A DNA stretch of 34,121 nt from JAQVUB01 sp033809415 (GTDB lineage Bacteria; Verrucomicrobiota; Lentisphaeria; Oligosphaerales; Oligosphaeraceae), in NCBI GenBank assembly GCA_033809415.1, contig JAPXLT010000014.1, positions 1 to 34,121 on the forward strand, written 5' to 3'. Numbering within the stretch: the stretch's first letter is position 1; each line of letters starts with the position of its first letter. The position numbers were made by a program, and so were the translations under genes. The notes beneath the pieces were generated by a model. It had not been told where the DNA came from. It saw only the letters and a program-made list of their open reading frames with translations, and did not search any database. Shown here piece after piece: positions 7,122 through 15,552 of this stretch.

Positions 7122-8381
7122 ATGGCCATTGCAGACATCATCAAGTATGAAGGCGACAATACGACTTTCATCTGGAAGCATCCCCGCGAAGATTTCAATT
7201 CCGGCACTCAATTAATTGTCCATGAGTCACAGGAAGCGGTCTTTTATATGAATGGCCAGGCGCTGGATAGTTTTGGTCCAGGGCGGCATTTGCTCACCAC
7301 CCAGAACATGCCCATAGCAGGAGCGTTATTTGCCAAGGCAACTGGGGATCAGACGCCATTTCATTGTGAAGTCTATTTCATCAATAAAGCCGAACAGATG
7401 GCCATCAAGTGGGGCACCGACACCAAGATGGAGTATGTGGAACCGATATATGGATTCCCGATTCAACTTGGCGCCTGCGGCGAAATGAATTTACGCTTGG
7501 AGGATGGCCGGAAACTGCTGATTCAAGTAGTCGGCACAGAAGGCGGCTTTTCACAGGCGCAGATGATACAGAAATTCCGTGCGTTTCTGCTGCTCCGCCT
7601 GAAACCCTACATTGTCTCGCTCATCAAAGACAACATGATCAATATTTTTGAAATAGACGAACATTTGCAGAGCATGTCCCAGGCATTGCAAGAAGCCCTG
7701 GCGGAGGATTTCCAGTCATATGGAATCGCTTTGGAGCGTTTTTTCATAACGAATGTCATCAAGCCGGAGGACGACAAGAATTACCGCCGCTTCAAGGAAA
7801 TCCATTTCCGCCAGTACGCGGATGTCGCCGAAGCGAAATTGCGCCAGCAAGTCGGTGTCATCGACCAGCAGACCGCCGCCCAGAGAATGGTCATCGAGGC
7901 GGAAGGGCTTGCCAAAAAGCGCTCCATCGAGGGATACACCTACCAAAGCGAGCGTGGCTTTGATGTTGCGGAACGAGTCGCCGGCAATCAAGCGGTCGGG
8001 CAATTCACCAATATGGGCATTGGCATGGGGATGATTTCCGGCATTGGCGGCTCGGTGGGCGACAAAGTCGGCGGGATGCTTCAGAATACACTGAACCAGG
8101 AGAACATCTCTCAAGGGCAGGGGGCTGACGCTGCAAAATGCGTAAAATGTGGAACTGTGTTGCCGGCGAATGCCAAGTTCTGCTTGGAATGCGGGGAAAA
8201 GGTTGCAATGCCCACAACAGAAAGTGAAATGATCTGCCCCAAATGCAATACAAAAGTGCCAAAGGGAAAATTTTGCCTGTCCTGCGGGGCGTCGCTGGCA
8301 TCGCCTGTTTGTTCCAAGTGCGGCAAAGAAGTGCCGGCAGGCGCAAAATTCTGCTTGGAATGTGGTGAGAAACTTTCATAA
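7122..8381 (+). CDS. SPFH/Band 7 protein with three zinc ribbons
   Basis: The 419-residue protein resembles the YdjI/'virion core' branch of the SPFH (Band 7) family: a conserved N-terminal region (HESQEAVFYMNGQALDSFGP at 34-53), an SPFH domain to about residue 220, then a helical stretch rich in Glu, Ala and Gln (about 228-275) and a Gly/Met-rich linker. The tail carries three CxxC...CxxC zinc ribbons starting near residues 340, 372 and 397. SPFH proteins assemble as rings or scaffolds at membranes. The start at 7122 has GAAGGAA 8 bases upstream. The next gene, a membrane protein, begins 16 bases after the stop, and the TIR proteins beyond also bear a zinc ribbon, so the cluster probably works as one complex. 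Function in detail is unknown. Confidence 0.85.
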   Translation: MAIADIIKYEGDNTTFIWKHPREDFNSGTQLIVHESQEAVFYMNGQALDSFGPGRHLLTTQNMPIAGALFAKATGDQTPFHCEVYFINKAEQMAIKWGTDTKMEYVEPIYGFPIQLGACGEMNLRLEDGRKLLIQVVGTEGGFSQAQMIQKFRAFLLLRLKPYIVSLIKDNMINIFEIDEHLQSMSQALQEALAEDFQSYGIALERFFITNVIKPEDDKNYRRFKEIHFRQYADVAEAKLRQQVGVIDQQTAAQRMVIEAEGLAKKRSIEGYTYQSERGFDVAERVAGNQAVGQFTNMGIGMGMISGIGGSVGDKVGGMLQNTLNQENISQGQGADAAKCVKCGTVLPANAKFCLECGEKVAMPTTESEMICPKCNTKVPKGKFCLSCGASLASPVCSKCGKEVPAGAKFCLECGEKLS

Positions 8382-8397
8382 AGAATAGGTGGTAAAT

Positions 8398-9084
8398 ATG
8401 AATACTCAGCAAAAGCGAATACTGGCAGGCGCAGTCATCGGGATTGCCATCCCAACCGCAATTCTGATTCCGCTCCCGAAGGACAACCTGATTTTTACCG
8501 CGTATGTTTTCTTGCTGTTGGCGGTTGCCATTGCAGCGGCATCGCTCTGGCAACTGTCAACTGGCGGCGCAAAAAACTATCTTACGGGTTTGGCATTTCC
8601 GCTGGCGCTAAAGCTTTACCTTGTTCTTACCATCGGAATGGCAGTCGTTTTTATCGCCTTGGATTTGGCTGATATCTGGTATTTGTCGCCGCTTTGGTAT
8701 AGCGCCATCCAAGTGATCATTATCGGTTATACCGCCTGGAAACTTCTGGCAATTGGCGCCGGGCAGGAGGAAATCACGCGTGCAGGTGACGCAGTCAAGG
8801 AACAGACCTCCGACTGGAAAATGCTGCTGGCTGACACGGAAACGATTTTGACGACCATTCCTCCCGGCATGAAAGAGAGCGTATCCGAGGTCAGGGATGC
8901 CATTCGCTATGCTGATCCGATCTCCCATTCCGCTATCGCTTCCATCGATGAGTCCATTCGCAATGCCATCGTCCAGTTGAAAACACTCATTGCCGAAGAC
9001 AAGGAATCAGAAGTTTCCGCGCTGTGCAAGCAAATTATTGATCATGTACGTGACCGTGCAAACCGCCTCAAACAATTGAAATAG
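8398..9084 (+). CDS. four-helix membrane protein of the SPFH-TIR cluster
   Basis: I do not recognise a named family for this 228-residue protein. Residues about 7-27, 31-53, 62-87 and 98-118 are hydrophobic enough to span the membrane four times, grouped as two hairpins. The remaining ~105 residues are hydrophilic and helical, ending RDRANRLKQLK, and should face the cytosol. ATG 8398 is preferred over a GTG three codons upstream because AGGTGG ends at 8392. It is 16 bases after the SPFH gene and 14 before the first TIR gene, so it is surely co-transcribed. A job as membrane anchor or pore for the complex is only an inference. The last 20 bases of this gene are duplicated before the second TIR gene. 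Confidence 0.8.
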   Translation: MNTQQKRILAGAVIGIAIPTAILIPLPKDNLIFTAYVFLLLAVAIAAASLWQLSTGGAKNYLTGLAFPLALKLYLVLTIGMAVVFIALDLADIWYLSPLWYSAIQVIIIGYTAWKLLAIGAGQEEITRAGDAVKEQTSDWKMLLADTETILTTIPPGMKESVSEVRDAIRYADPISHSAIASIDESIRNAIVQLKTLIAEDKESEVSALCKQIIDHVRDRANRLKQLK

Positions 9085-9098
9085 ACAGGTTTCCCTAT

Positions 9099-11945
9099 AT
9101 GTCCAAGATTCAATGCAAGATGTGCGGCGGCATGTTGGAGCTACCTAATGGTACTACTGTTAGCCGGTGCCCATATTGCAGTTCGACGACAACGTTTCCT
9201 AAGCTGAACTCTGTGCGCAAGGAGCAGCTCTATGTCCGCGCAGAGCACTTCCGCCATGCGAATGATTTCGACAGGGCCATCGCTGCATACGAGGAAATTG
9301 TCCGGGAGGACAGCACGGACGCCGAGGCTTACTGGGGCATCGTCATTTCCCGATTCGGCATAGAATATGTCGAGGATCCGGTATCCCGTGAACGCATCCC
9401 AACTTGCCACCGCGTGCAATATGAATCCATTTTGGCGGATGCCGACTACAAGGCCGCCTTGGAAAACGCCGGTGGATATGAGAGGGACATTTATGAAAAG
9501 GAAGCCCAGCGTATTGCCGATATCCAGAAGGGTATTCTGGCAGTATCATCCCAGGAAAAACCATTTGATGTGTTCATCTGCTACAAGGAGACGACAGATG
9601 GTGGCTCGCGTACCAAGGATTCGGCCATTGCCCAGGATATCTACTATCAGTTGACCAACGAGGGATATAAGGTCTTCTTTTCCCGCATCACGCTCGAAGA
9701 TAAGCTGGGGCAGCAGTACGAGCCATATATTTTTGCCGCTCTCAACAGCGCAAAGGTGATGCTTGTCATCGGCTCGAAGAAAGAGTATTTCAATGCCGTC
9801 TGGGTGAAGAACGAATGGAGCCGTTTTCTCCAGTTGATGAAGAAGGATCGCTCGAAACTCCTGATCCCCTGCTATCAGGATATGAGTGCCTATGAGATCC
9901 CCGATGAACTCTCCATGCTCCAGAGCCAGGACATGGGCAAGATCGGGTTCATCCAAGACCTGCTGCGCGGAATCAAAAAGGTCGTGGGAACAGAAGACGT
10001 TAAGTCCGCAGTGACGCCTTCGCCACAAAATCACTCTGTTGCCCCATTGTTGAAACGTGTGGAATTATTTCTGAAGACGAAAGAGTTTGACTCGGCACGT
10101 GAATACTGCGAAAGGATATTGGATCGGGAACCGGAAAATGGCCAGGCATATATCTACCGCCTGATGGCGGAAAACGAAATCGCCGAAGAAGGAAATCTCC
10201 CTTTTGCCAAGAAAGATCTGACCTCTCAAAAAACATACCAGCTGGCGATGCAGTTCGCGGACTCAAATCAGAAGCAGCGTTTGCAAACGTACATAAGCGA
10301 GCCGAAATATCTTTCTTTACTAGAACAGTTTAAGGGATGTCAGGGCAAGCAATGGTTCGAAATGGATGTCGGACTATTGAGAAAATTAGAAGCAGGCTTC
10401 AAAACTATTAAGGGATACCGAGATTCCAAAGAACAGGCAAAAGTCATAGAGAAACTGCTGGAAGACATATATAATGAAGCTGTTCAGCGGATGTCACAGC
10501 CACCGGAGCAGCCTGATGAATACGAAGTGCTGGCTAAGCTCTTTTCTGAATTTGTTGGATATTTTGATGATGCTGAACTGAAAAGTAAGCAATGCATGGA
10601 AAGTTCTCTGATCTTGACTTATAATGCCATTCGGGAACAGATGAACCGTGCGAAAGACTACCATGATTACTCAAAATGCATAATTTTATTTTCAGAGTTA
10701 ATCGTAAATCCACATTGCACGAGTGAAACCCGTGCATATTGTCGGGAATGCATAAAAATACTCGAAGATAACAAGGCCAAACAACTAAAATATGACAATG
10801 CTCAAGGCCTAATATTTTCTGGAAAATATAGCGAGGCTATTAATATTTTGCTGGAAATTATGGACTATAAGGATAGTATCCGGATGATAGAAGTATGCAA
10901 GGAAAAACTTGCTCAAAACCAGGCAAGATGGTTTGCATTGCTGTGCGGTGTTTTGCTTGTGGTGATCGTGTTGGCATCGCTCATCTTTGCTGGATTGCAT
11001 GTGCGTGCAGTTGCAGCACGCAAGGAAAAAGCAGAGTTCCTAAAAGCAGAGGAGGCGGCTCGCATGGCGGCTCTAAAGGCAGAGGAGGCGACCTGCATGG
11101 CAAAGGAAGCGGCTCGCGTGAATCTGCTGATATCCAAGTTCGAGGAAGCAGCCAAGCGCAAAGACAAATTAGCGGCGGAGTTTCTGTTAGCAACCATTGC
11201 TGAATTATCGCCTGCCGACTCCCATCTTGGCAAGTTGCGCGGTCTTGTCCCAGATGTTCCTGAACCGGAGCAGGCAGTTAGCTTGAACCTTGGTGATGGT
11301 GTTACGCTTGATCTCGTCCTTATACGTCCAGGCAAGTTTCTGATGGGGTCTGAAAAAGAGTCCAATGAGAAGCCTGTTCACGAGGTGATGATCTCGCAGT
11401 CATTCTATCTTGGCAAGTATGAAGTGACTCAGGCGCAATGGGAAGCGGTCATGGGTGCAAATCCGAGTGAGTTCAAGGAAGCAAATCTGCCGGTGGAAAG
11501 TATCTCATGGGAGGATTGCCAGGAGTTCGTTACAAAGCTCAACAGCAAGGGGGTCGGCACTTTTCGGCTTCCGACGGAAGCGGAGTGGGAATATGCCTGC
11601 CGAGCAGGGACGACTGGTGATTATGCGGGGAATCTCGACGAGATGGCATGGTACGATAAGAACAGCGGTAAAAAGACGCATCCGGTTGGCACGAAAAAAC
11701 CAAATCCCTGGGGGCTGTATGACATGCACGGGAATGTGTACGAATGGTGCCAAGACTGGTTTGACTATTACAACCAAGGAAGGCAGATCGATCCACGAGG
11801 CACTACCGATGGATCCTATCGCGTCCTCCGGGGCGGAAGCTGGATCGGCACTACGGATGCTTGCCGTTCAGCGTACCGCGAAAGGTGCTCACTGTCGTCC
11901 CGGTACTACAGTCTTGGCTTCCGCCTTGTGATGGAGATTCCATAG
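9099..11945 (+). CDS. zinc ribbon-TIR-TM-FGE protein, copy 1
   Basis: A 948-residue multidomain protein. It has a zinc ribbon with C6, C9, C24 and C27; a short helical repeat region; a TIR domain at about 155-295 (FDVFICYKETTDGGSRTKDS at the front, W235xxxE239 carrying the presumed catalytic Glu); TPR-like helices (315-600); one transmembrane helix (611-633); an Ala/Glu/Lys-rich coiled coil (635-700); and an FGE/SUMF1-type domain (735-948, with MGSEKE, GKYEVTQAQWEAVMG, FRLPTEAEWEYACRAG, GNVYEWCQDW and RGGSW). TIR domains with this Glu often cleave NAD. FGE folds are C-type-lectin-like and in several bacterial proteins act as binding domains. A single helix would put TIR and FGE on opposite membrane faces, suggesting an outside sensor and an inside effector. 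It is the third gene of the cluster, 14 bases after the second. The leader is poor in Shine-Dalgarno sequence. Confidence 0.88.
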   Translation: MSKIQCKMCGGMLELPNGTTVSRCPYCSSTTTFPKLNSVRKEQLYVRAEHFRHANDFDRAIAAYEEIVREDSTDAEAYWGIVISRFGIEYVEDPVSRERIPTCHRVQYESILADADYKAALENAGGYERDIYEKEAQRIADIQKGILAVSSQEKPFDVFICYKETTDGGSRTKDSAIAQDIYYQLTNEGYKVFFSRITLEDKLGQQYEPYIFAALNSAKVMLVIGSKKEYFNAVWVKNEWSRFLQLMKKDRSKLLIPCYQDMSAYEIPDELSMLQSQDMGKIGFIQDLLRGIKKVVGTEDVKSAVTPSPQNHSVAPLLKRVELFLKTKEFDSAREYCERILDREPENGQAYIYRLMAENEIAEEGNLPFAKKDLTSQKTYQLAMQFADSNQKQRLQTYISEPKYLSLLEQFKGCQGKQWFEMDVGLLRKLEAGFKTIKGYRDSKEQAKVIEKLLEDIYNEAVQRMSQPPEQPDEYEVLAKLFSEFVGYFDDAELKSKQCMESSLILTYNAIREQMNRAKDYHDYSKCIILFSELIVNPHCTSETRAYCRECIKILEDNKAKQLKYDNAQGLIFSGKYSEAINILLEIMDYKDSIRMIEVCKEKLAQNQARWFALLCGVLLVVIVLASLIFAGLHVRAVAARKEKAEFLKAEEAARMAALKAEEATCMAKEAARVNLLISKFEEAAKRKDKLAAEFLLATIAELSPADSHLGKLRGLVPDVPEPEQAVSLNLGDGVTLDLVLIRPGKFLMGSEKESNEKPVHEVMISQSFYLGKYEVTQAQWEAVMGANPSEFKEANLPVESISWEDCQEFVTKLNSKGVGTFRLPTEAEWEYACRAGTTGDYAGNLDEMAWYDKNSGKKTHPVGTKKPNPWGLYDMHGNVYEWCQDWFDYYNQGRQIDPRGTTDGSYRVLRGGSWIGTTDACRSAYRERCSLSSRYYSLGFRLVMEIP
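11112..11286 (+). repeat. 175-bp identical block shared with 13876-14050
   Basis: Within the two TIR-FGE genes this block, encoding the coiled-coil to FGE linker (ARVNLLISKFEEAAKRK...), is identical base for base including synonymous sites, although sequence just upstream is diverged. It implies very recent duplication or gene conversion. Confidence 0.85.
11807..11926 (+). other. hypervariable FGE tail, copy 1 (pair 14571-14690)
   Basis: In about 120 bases some 37 differ between the two paralogues, against roughly 10 in the preceding 375. Changed residues cluster around the fixed frame RGGSW....ACRSAYR....SSRY...GFRLV, which is the exposed ligand-binding surface in this fold. The last ~20 coding bases are identical again. 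Confidence 0.8.
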
Positions 11946-12111
11946 CCTTTGCCATCATCGACAGTCACAAAGTTGATTTACAAATCATGTCTACCCGGGA
12001 CGAAGTTACAACTGAAAATTGACGGGCTTGCCGGTCGAGGCAGCTGGTATCTTCACCAGTTGTTTTTCATATAACCAGCCTCAAACAATTGAAATAGACA
12101 GGTTTCCCTAT
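11946..12111 (+). other. spacer with duplicated tail of upstream gene
   Basis: The first part (11946-12074) has no recognisable feature. From 12078 the sequence repeats 9065 onward: the last 20 bases of the membrane protein gene, including its stop, and the 14-base leader of TIR copy 1. It is the junction of a tandem duplication with a unit of 3013 bases. No terminator is seen, so read-through from copy 1 into copy 2 is likely. Confidence 0.8.
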
Positions 12112-14709
12112 ATGTCCAAGATTCAATGCAAGATGTGCGGCGGTATGCTGGAGCTGCCCGATGATGTTACAGTTGGCGAGTGCCCATATTGCAGTTCGAG
12201 GACAACATTTCCTAAACTGGACTCTGTGCGCAAGGAGCAGCTCTATGCCCGCGCAGAGCACTTTCGCCAGGCAAATGATTTCGACAGGGCCATCGCTGCA
12301 TACGAGGAAATTGTCCGGGAGGACAGCACGGACGCCGAGGCTTACTGGGGCATCGTCATTTCCCGATTCGGCATAGAATATGTCGAGGATCCGGTATCCC
12401 ATGAACGCATCCCAACCTGCCACCGCGTGCAATATGAATCCATTTTGGCGGATGCCGACTACAAGGCCGCTTTGGAAAACGCCGGTGGCTATGAGAGGGA
12501 CATTTATGAAAAGGAAGCCCAGCGTATTGCCGATATCCAGAAGGGTATTCTGGCAGTCTCATCCCGTGAGGAACCATTTGATGTGTTCATCTGCTACAAG
12601 GATACGACGGATGGTGGCTCGCGCACCAAGGATTCGGCCATTGCCCAGGATATCTACTATCAGTTGACCAACGAGGGATATAAGGTCTTCTTTTCCCGCA
12701 TCACGCTCGAGGACAAGTTGGGTCAGCAGTACGAGCCATATATTTTTGCCGCTCTCAACAGCGCAAAGGTGATGCTTGTCATCGGCTCGAAGAAAGAGTA
12801 TTTCAATGCCGTGTGGGTAAAGAACGAATGGAGCCGTTTTCTCCAGCTGATGAAGAAGGATCGCTCGAAACTTTTGATTCCCTGCTATCGGGATATGGAC
12901 GCCTATGAGATCCCCGATGAACTCTCCATGCTCCAGAGCCAGGACATGGGCAAGGTCGGGTTCATCCAAGACCTTCTGCGGGGAATCGAGAAGGTTATGA
13001 AAGCAGAAGAAGTTAAGCCTACAGCTACTACACCTACATTTTCAACACAAACCTCTACTGTTTCTCCATTGATGAGGCGAGTAGAAATATTTCTGCAAAC
13101 AAATGAATTTGAGACTGCACACCAATACTGCGAAAAAATATTGGATCAGGAACCGGAAAACTACCAGGCATATATATACCGCCTGATGGCAGAAAACGAG
13201 ATCCCTCTGGAATGTCTTCTTTATCGTGCCGAAGATTATTTGGAATTTCAAAAAACATACAGATTGGCGATGCAATTTGCAGACTCAGAGCAAAGACGTT
13301 GGTTACAGGAGTGCGTGCTCAAACAGAAGAATGAGATGATATATGCTCCTTTAGTGAAAAGGTTTAATGACTGTCAAGACGAAAAATTATATGGTATAAA
13401 TATTGAATATTTATACGAAAAAAACAGCATACAATTATATGAAAAGAAGATTAAACAGTTGAGCGATTTAGAAACTGATCTAGCGAGAGCCATATCATCA
13501 TTCGCGGAGTCTATCAAAGGTTCACAGTGCACACGTGAAACTCGCAAACATTGTCAGGAATATATAAAGCAATGCCAAGAATATATAAAACAATGCCAAG
13601 AACATCAAATAAAAATCAAGTATGATTGGACTGAGCAATTGATGAATAAATTCAAATATAACGAGGCAATGAACCTTTTGATGGAAATCAAGGAGCATCC
13701 TGGTAGTGACCAAAGAATAGAATTATGCAAGAAAAAACTTGCGGAACAGGAGAAGCAAGTTGCAGCAGTGCTGCGCAGTCTTTTAGTCGTAGTAATCTTG
13801 GTAGTTGCAATTATCACGGGGCGTGCAGTTATGACCCGCAGGGCAGAAAAAGCGGCCCGCAAAGCGGAAAATGCCGCTCGCGTGAATCTGCTGATATCCA
13901 AGTTCGAGGAAGCAGCCAAGCGCAAAGACAAATTAGCGGCGGAGTTTCTGTTAGCAACCATTGCTGAATTATCGCCTGCCGACTCCCATCTTGGCAAGTT
14001 GCGCGGTCTTGTCCCAGATGTTCCTGAACCGGAGCAGGCAGTTAGCTTGAGCCTTGGTGATGGGGTTACGCTTGATCTCGTCCTCATACGCCCAGGCAAA
14101 TTTCTGATGGGGTCTGAAAAAGCGTACGATGAGAAGCCGGTCCATGAGGTGACGATTTCGCATTCATTCTATCTTGGCAAGTATGAAGTGACCCAGGCGC
14201 AATGGGAAGCGGTTATGGGCGCAAACCCGAGTGAGTTCAAGGGAGCAAATCTGCCGGTGGAAAGTATCTCATGGGAGGATTGCCAGGAGTTCGTTACAAA
14301 GCTCAACAGCAAGGGGGGCGGCACTTTCCGGCTTCCGACGGAAGCGGAGTGGGAATATGCCTGCCGAGCAGGGACGACTGGTGATTATGCGGGGAGTCTC
14401 GACGAGATGGCATGGTACGATAAGAACAGCGGTAAAAAGACGCATCCGGTTGGCACGAAAAAGCCAAATCCCTGGGGGCTGTATGACATGCACGGGAATG
14501 TAAGAGAATGGTGCCAAGACTGGTTTGACTATTACAACCAAGGAAGGCAGATCGATCCACGAGGCGCTACCGATGGACCTGACCGTGTTTCCCGGGGTGG
14601 TAGCTGGTGCGATGACGTGAGCGCCTGCCGCTCAGCGTACCGCAACGGTTACTTTCCGTCGTCCCGGTACGCCAGTCGTGGTTTCCGTCTTGTGATGGAG
14701 ATTCCATAG
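12112..14709 (+). CDS. zinc ribbon-TIR-TM-FGE protein, copy 2
   Basis: An 865-residue paralogue of the preceding protein with the same order of domains. The zinc ribbon and TIR part (residues 1-295) differ at few positions and keep W235xxxE239. The TPR-like middle is strongly diverged and 83 residues shorter overall, with an internal triplet of QCQEYIK/QCQEHQIK (near 13568-13612). A transmembrane helix (LLVVVILVVAIITG) and a short coiled coil follow. The linker and FGE domain are again nearly identical, except for the final tail. The start is taken at ATG 12112, which matches copy 1 exactly; an upstream in-frame start has no support. Either a paralogue with a second binding specificity or a heteromeric partner is plausible. 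Confidence 0.88.
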   Translation: MSKIQCKMCGGMLELPDDVTVGECPYCSSRTTFPKLDSVRKEQLYARAEHFRQANDFDRAIAAYEEIVREDSTDAEAYWGIVISRFGIEYVEDPVSHERIPTCHRVQYESILADADYKAALENAGGYERDIYEKEAQRIADIQKGILAVSSREEPFDVFICYKDTTDGGSRTKDSAIAQDIYYQLTNEGYKVFFSRITLEDKLGQQYEPYIFAALNSAKVMLVIGSKKEYFNAVWVKNEWSRFLQLMKKDRSKLLIPCYRDMDAYEIPDELSMLQSQDMGKVGFIQDLLRGIEKVMKAEEVKPTATTPTFSTQTSTVSPLMRRVEIFLQTNEFETAHQYCEKILDQEPENYQAYIYRLMAENEIPLECLLYRAEDYLEFQKTYRLAMQFADSEQRRWLQECVLKQKNEMIYAPLVKRFNDCQDEKLYGINIEYLYEKNSIQLYEKKIKQLSDLETDLARAISSFAESIKGSQCTRETRKHCQEYIKQCQEYIKQCQEHQIKIKYDWTEQLMNKFKYNEAMNLLMEIKEHPGSDQRIELCKKKLAEQEKQVAAVLRSLLVVVILVVAIITGRAVMTRRAEKAARKAENAARVNLLISKFEEAAKRKDKLAAEFLLATIAELSPADSHLGKLRGLVPDVPEPEQAVSLSLGDGVTLDLVLIRPGKFLMGSEKAYDEKPVHEVTISHSFYLGKYEVTQAQWEAVMGANPSEFKGANLPVESISWEDCQEFVTKLNSKGGGTFRLPTEAEWEYACRAGTTGDYAGSLDEMAWYDKNSGKKTHPVGTKKPNPWGLYDMHGNVREWCQDWFDYYNQGRQIDPRGATDGPDRVSRGGSWCDDVSACRSAYRNGYFPSSRYASRGFRLVMEIP

Positions 14710-14740
14710 CTTTTGCTGGCATATACATCCCATTTTTGTC

Positions 14741-14776
14741 CACGGAAAGCACGGAAAACGCGGAAAATTTTATATT
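14741..14776 (+). repeat. TCCACGGAAAGCACGGAAAA repeat after TIR copy 2
   Basis: A variant of the gene-end repeat lies between the convergent ends of TIR copy 2 and the acetyltransferase gene. Only one arm is present. A similar unit is at about 254-285. Confidence 0.65.
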
Positions 14777-15552
14777 TGCTTCCAGAAGTCGGGGTGTTTT
14801 TCGTTCCAGGGGACGGTGAAGGCATTTGGGTATTTATGCAATAGTTTCATTGTGACGTCAGCGGCTTTGCGTGCATCGAGCAGGGTGCATTGCGCATCGC
14901 CAAAAAAGCCTGTCTGCAATGCTCCGGCGTCCTCGAAACGTTCAGCCATGCAATGGTAAAACTGGGAATGGCCGCCGACATGCCGGAAAGAAGGCACTGG
15001 GATTTTCCGGTCATTTTCGTCTATGACAACGAGCTGCTGGGGCGTATCCGTGAACATTTCTCCAGCGCCGCCCCATTCTTCGACGCCATGTAACAGGGTA
15101 TTGTGAGAGATGGATGCACCGATGAACAGGATTTTTGCCTGGCGGTCGTAGAGTTTTCCCCAAGGGGATTTGCGTGCGCAAGGCGTAGAAAAGTTCTCAT
15201 GACCCTGGACGAATGCATCGGCATCCTTTCCGAAAGCGGCAACCGAATGGGTGGGATGCAGTGAACGGCGTACGCCCGGACGCTGGCGGAAAAGTTCCGG
15301 CAGAATACCAACGACGGACGGCGTGTGCTTGACCGAAAATACGGGCTGCTCGGCATTGACGTTGCTCCAGGTCAACGTCGGAAAGACCAGTAGGCCTGTC
15401 GCGCCGAAATACTCCATCAGCGCATCAAGCACAGTATCGGCACGACCTTCGACTTCACCAATGGACTTCATCGAAGAATGCACGAGAACTGTGTCACTCC
15501 GGGACAATCCGAGAACTTCTAAGTCCTTTTGTAAACTCGCAAAGCTATGCAT
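14770..15552 (-). CDS. AAC(3)-family N-acetyltransferase
   Basis: The 260-residue product fits the aminoglycoside 3-N-acetyltransferase/YokD family, which moves acetyl from acetyl-CoA to an amine. Visible landmarks are TVLVHSSMKSIGEVEG near residue 20, LLVFPTLTW, SVVGILPELFR, HPTHSVAAFG (family His region), CARKSPWGKL and ILFIGASISHNTLLHG. The start ATG at 15552 has AAGGAAG upstream and overlaps the stop of the ABC gene as ATGCATAG (8 bases), so translation is coupled. Many members are chromosomal and act on peptides, sugars or unknown amines; drug resistance should not be assumed. Co-expression with a peptide-type ABC ATPase suggests a linked substrate, by inference. Confidence 0.85.
   Translation of the reverse strand: MHSFASLQKDLEVLGLSRSDTVLVHSSMKSIGEVEGRADTVLDALMEYFGATGLLVFPTLTWSNVNAEQPVFSVKHTPSVVGILPELFRQRPGVRRSLHPTHSVAAFGKDADAFVQGHENFSTPCARKSPWGKLYDRQAKILFIGASISHNTLLHGVEEWGGAGEMFTDTPQQLVVIDENDRKIPVPSFRHVGGHSQFYHCMAERFEDAGALQTGFFGDAQCTLLDARKAADVTMKLLHKYPNAFTVPWNEKHPDFWKQI

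Noticed and set aside
11505..14541. Pairs of matching reverse-strand frames of 85-90 codons in both TIR-FGE genes
   Set aside because: They are antisense shadows, alike only because the FGE coding sequence is duplicated.
14770..15552. Calling the acetyltransferase an aminoglycoside resistance gene
   Set aside because: Motifs place it in the broad AAC(3)/YokD family only; most members have unknown substrates and there is no resistance context.
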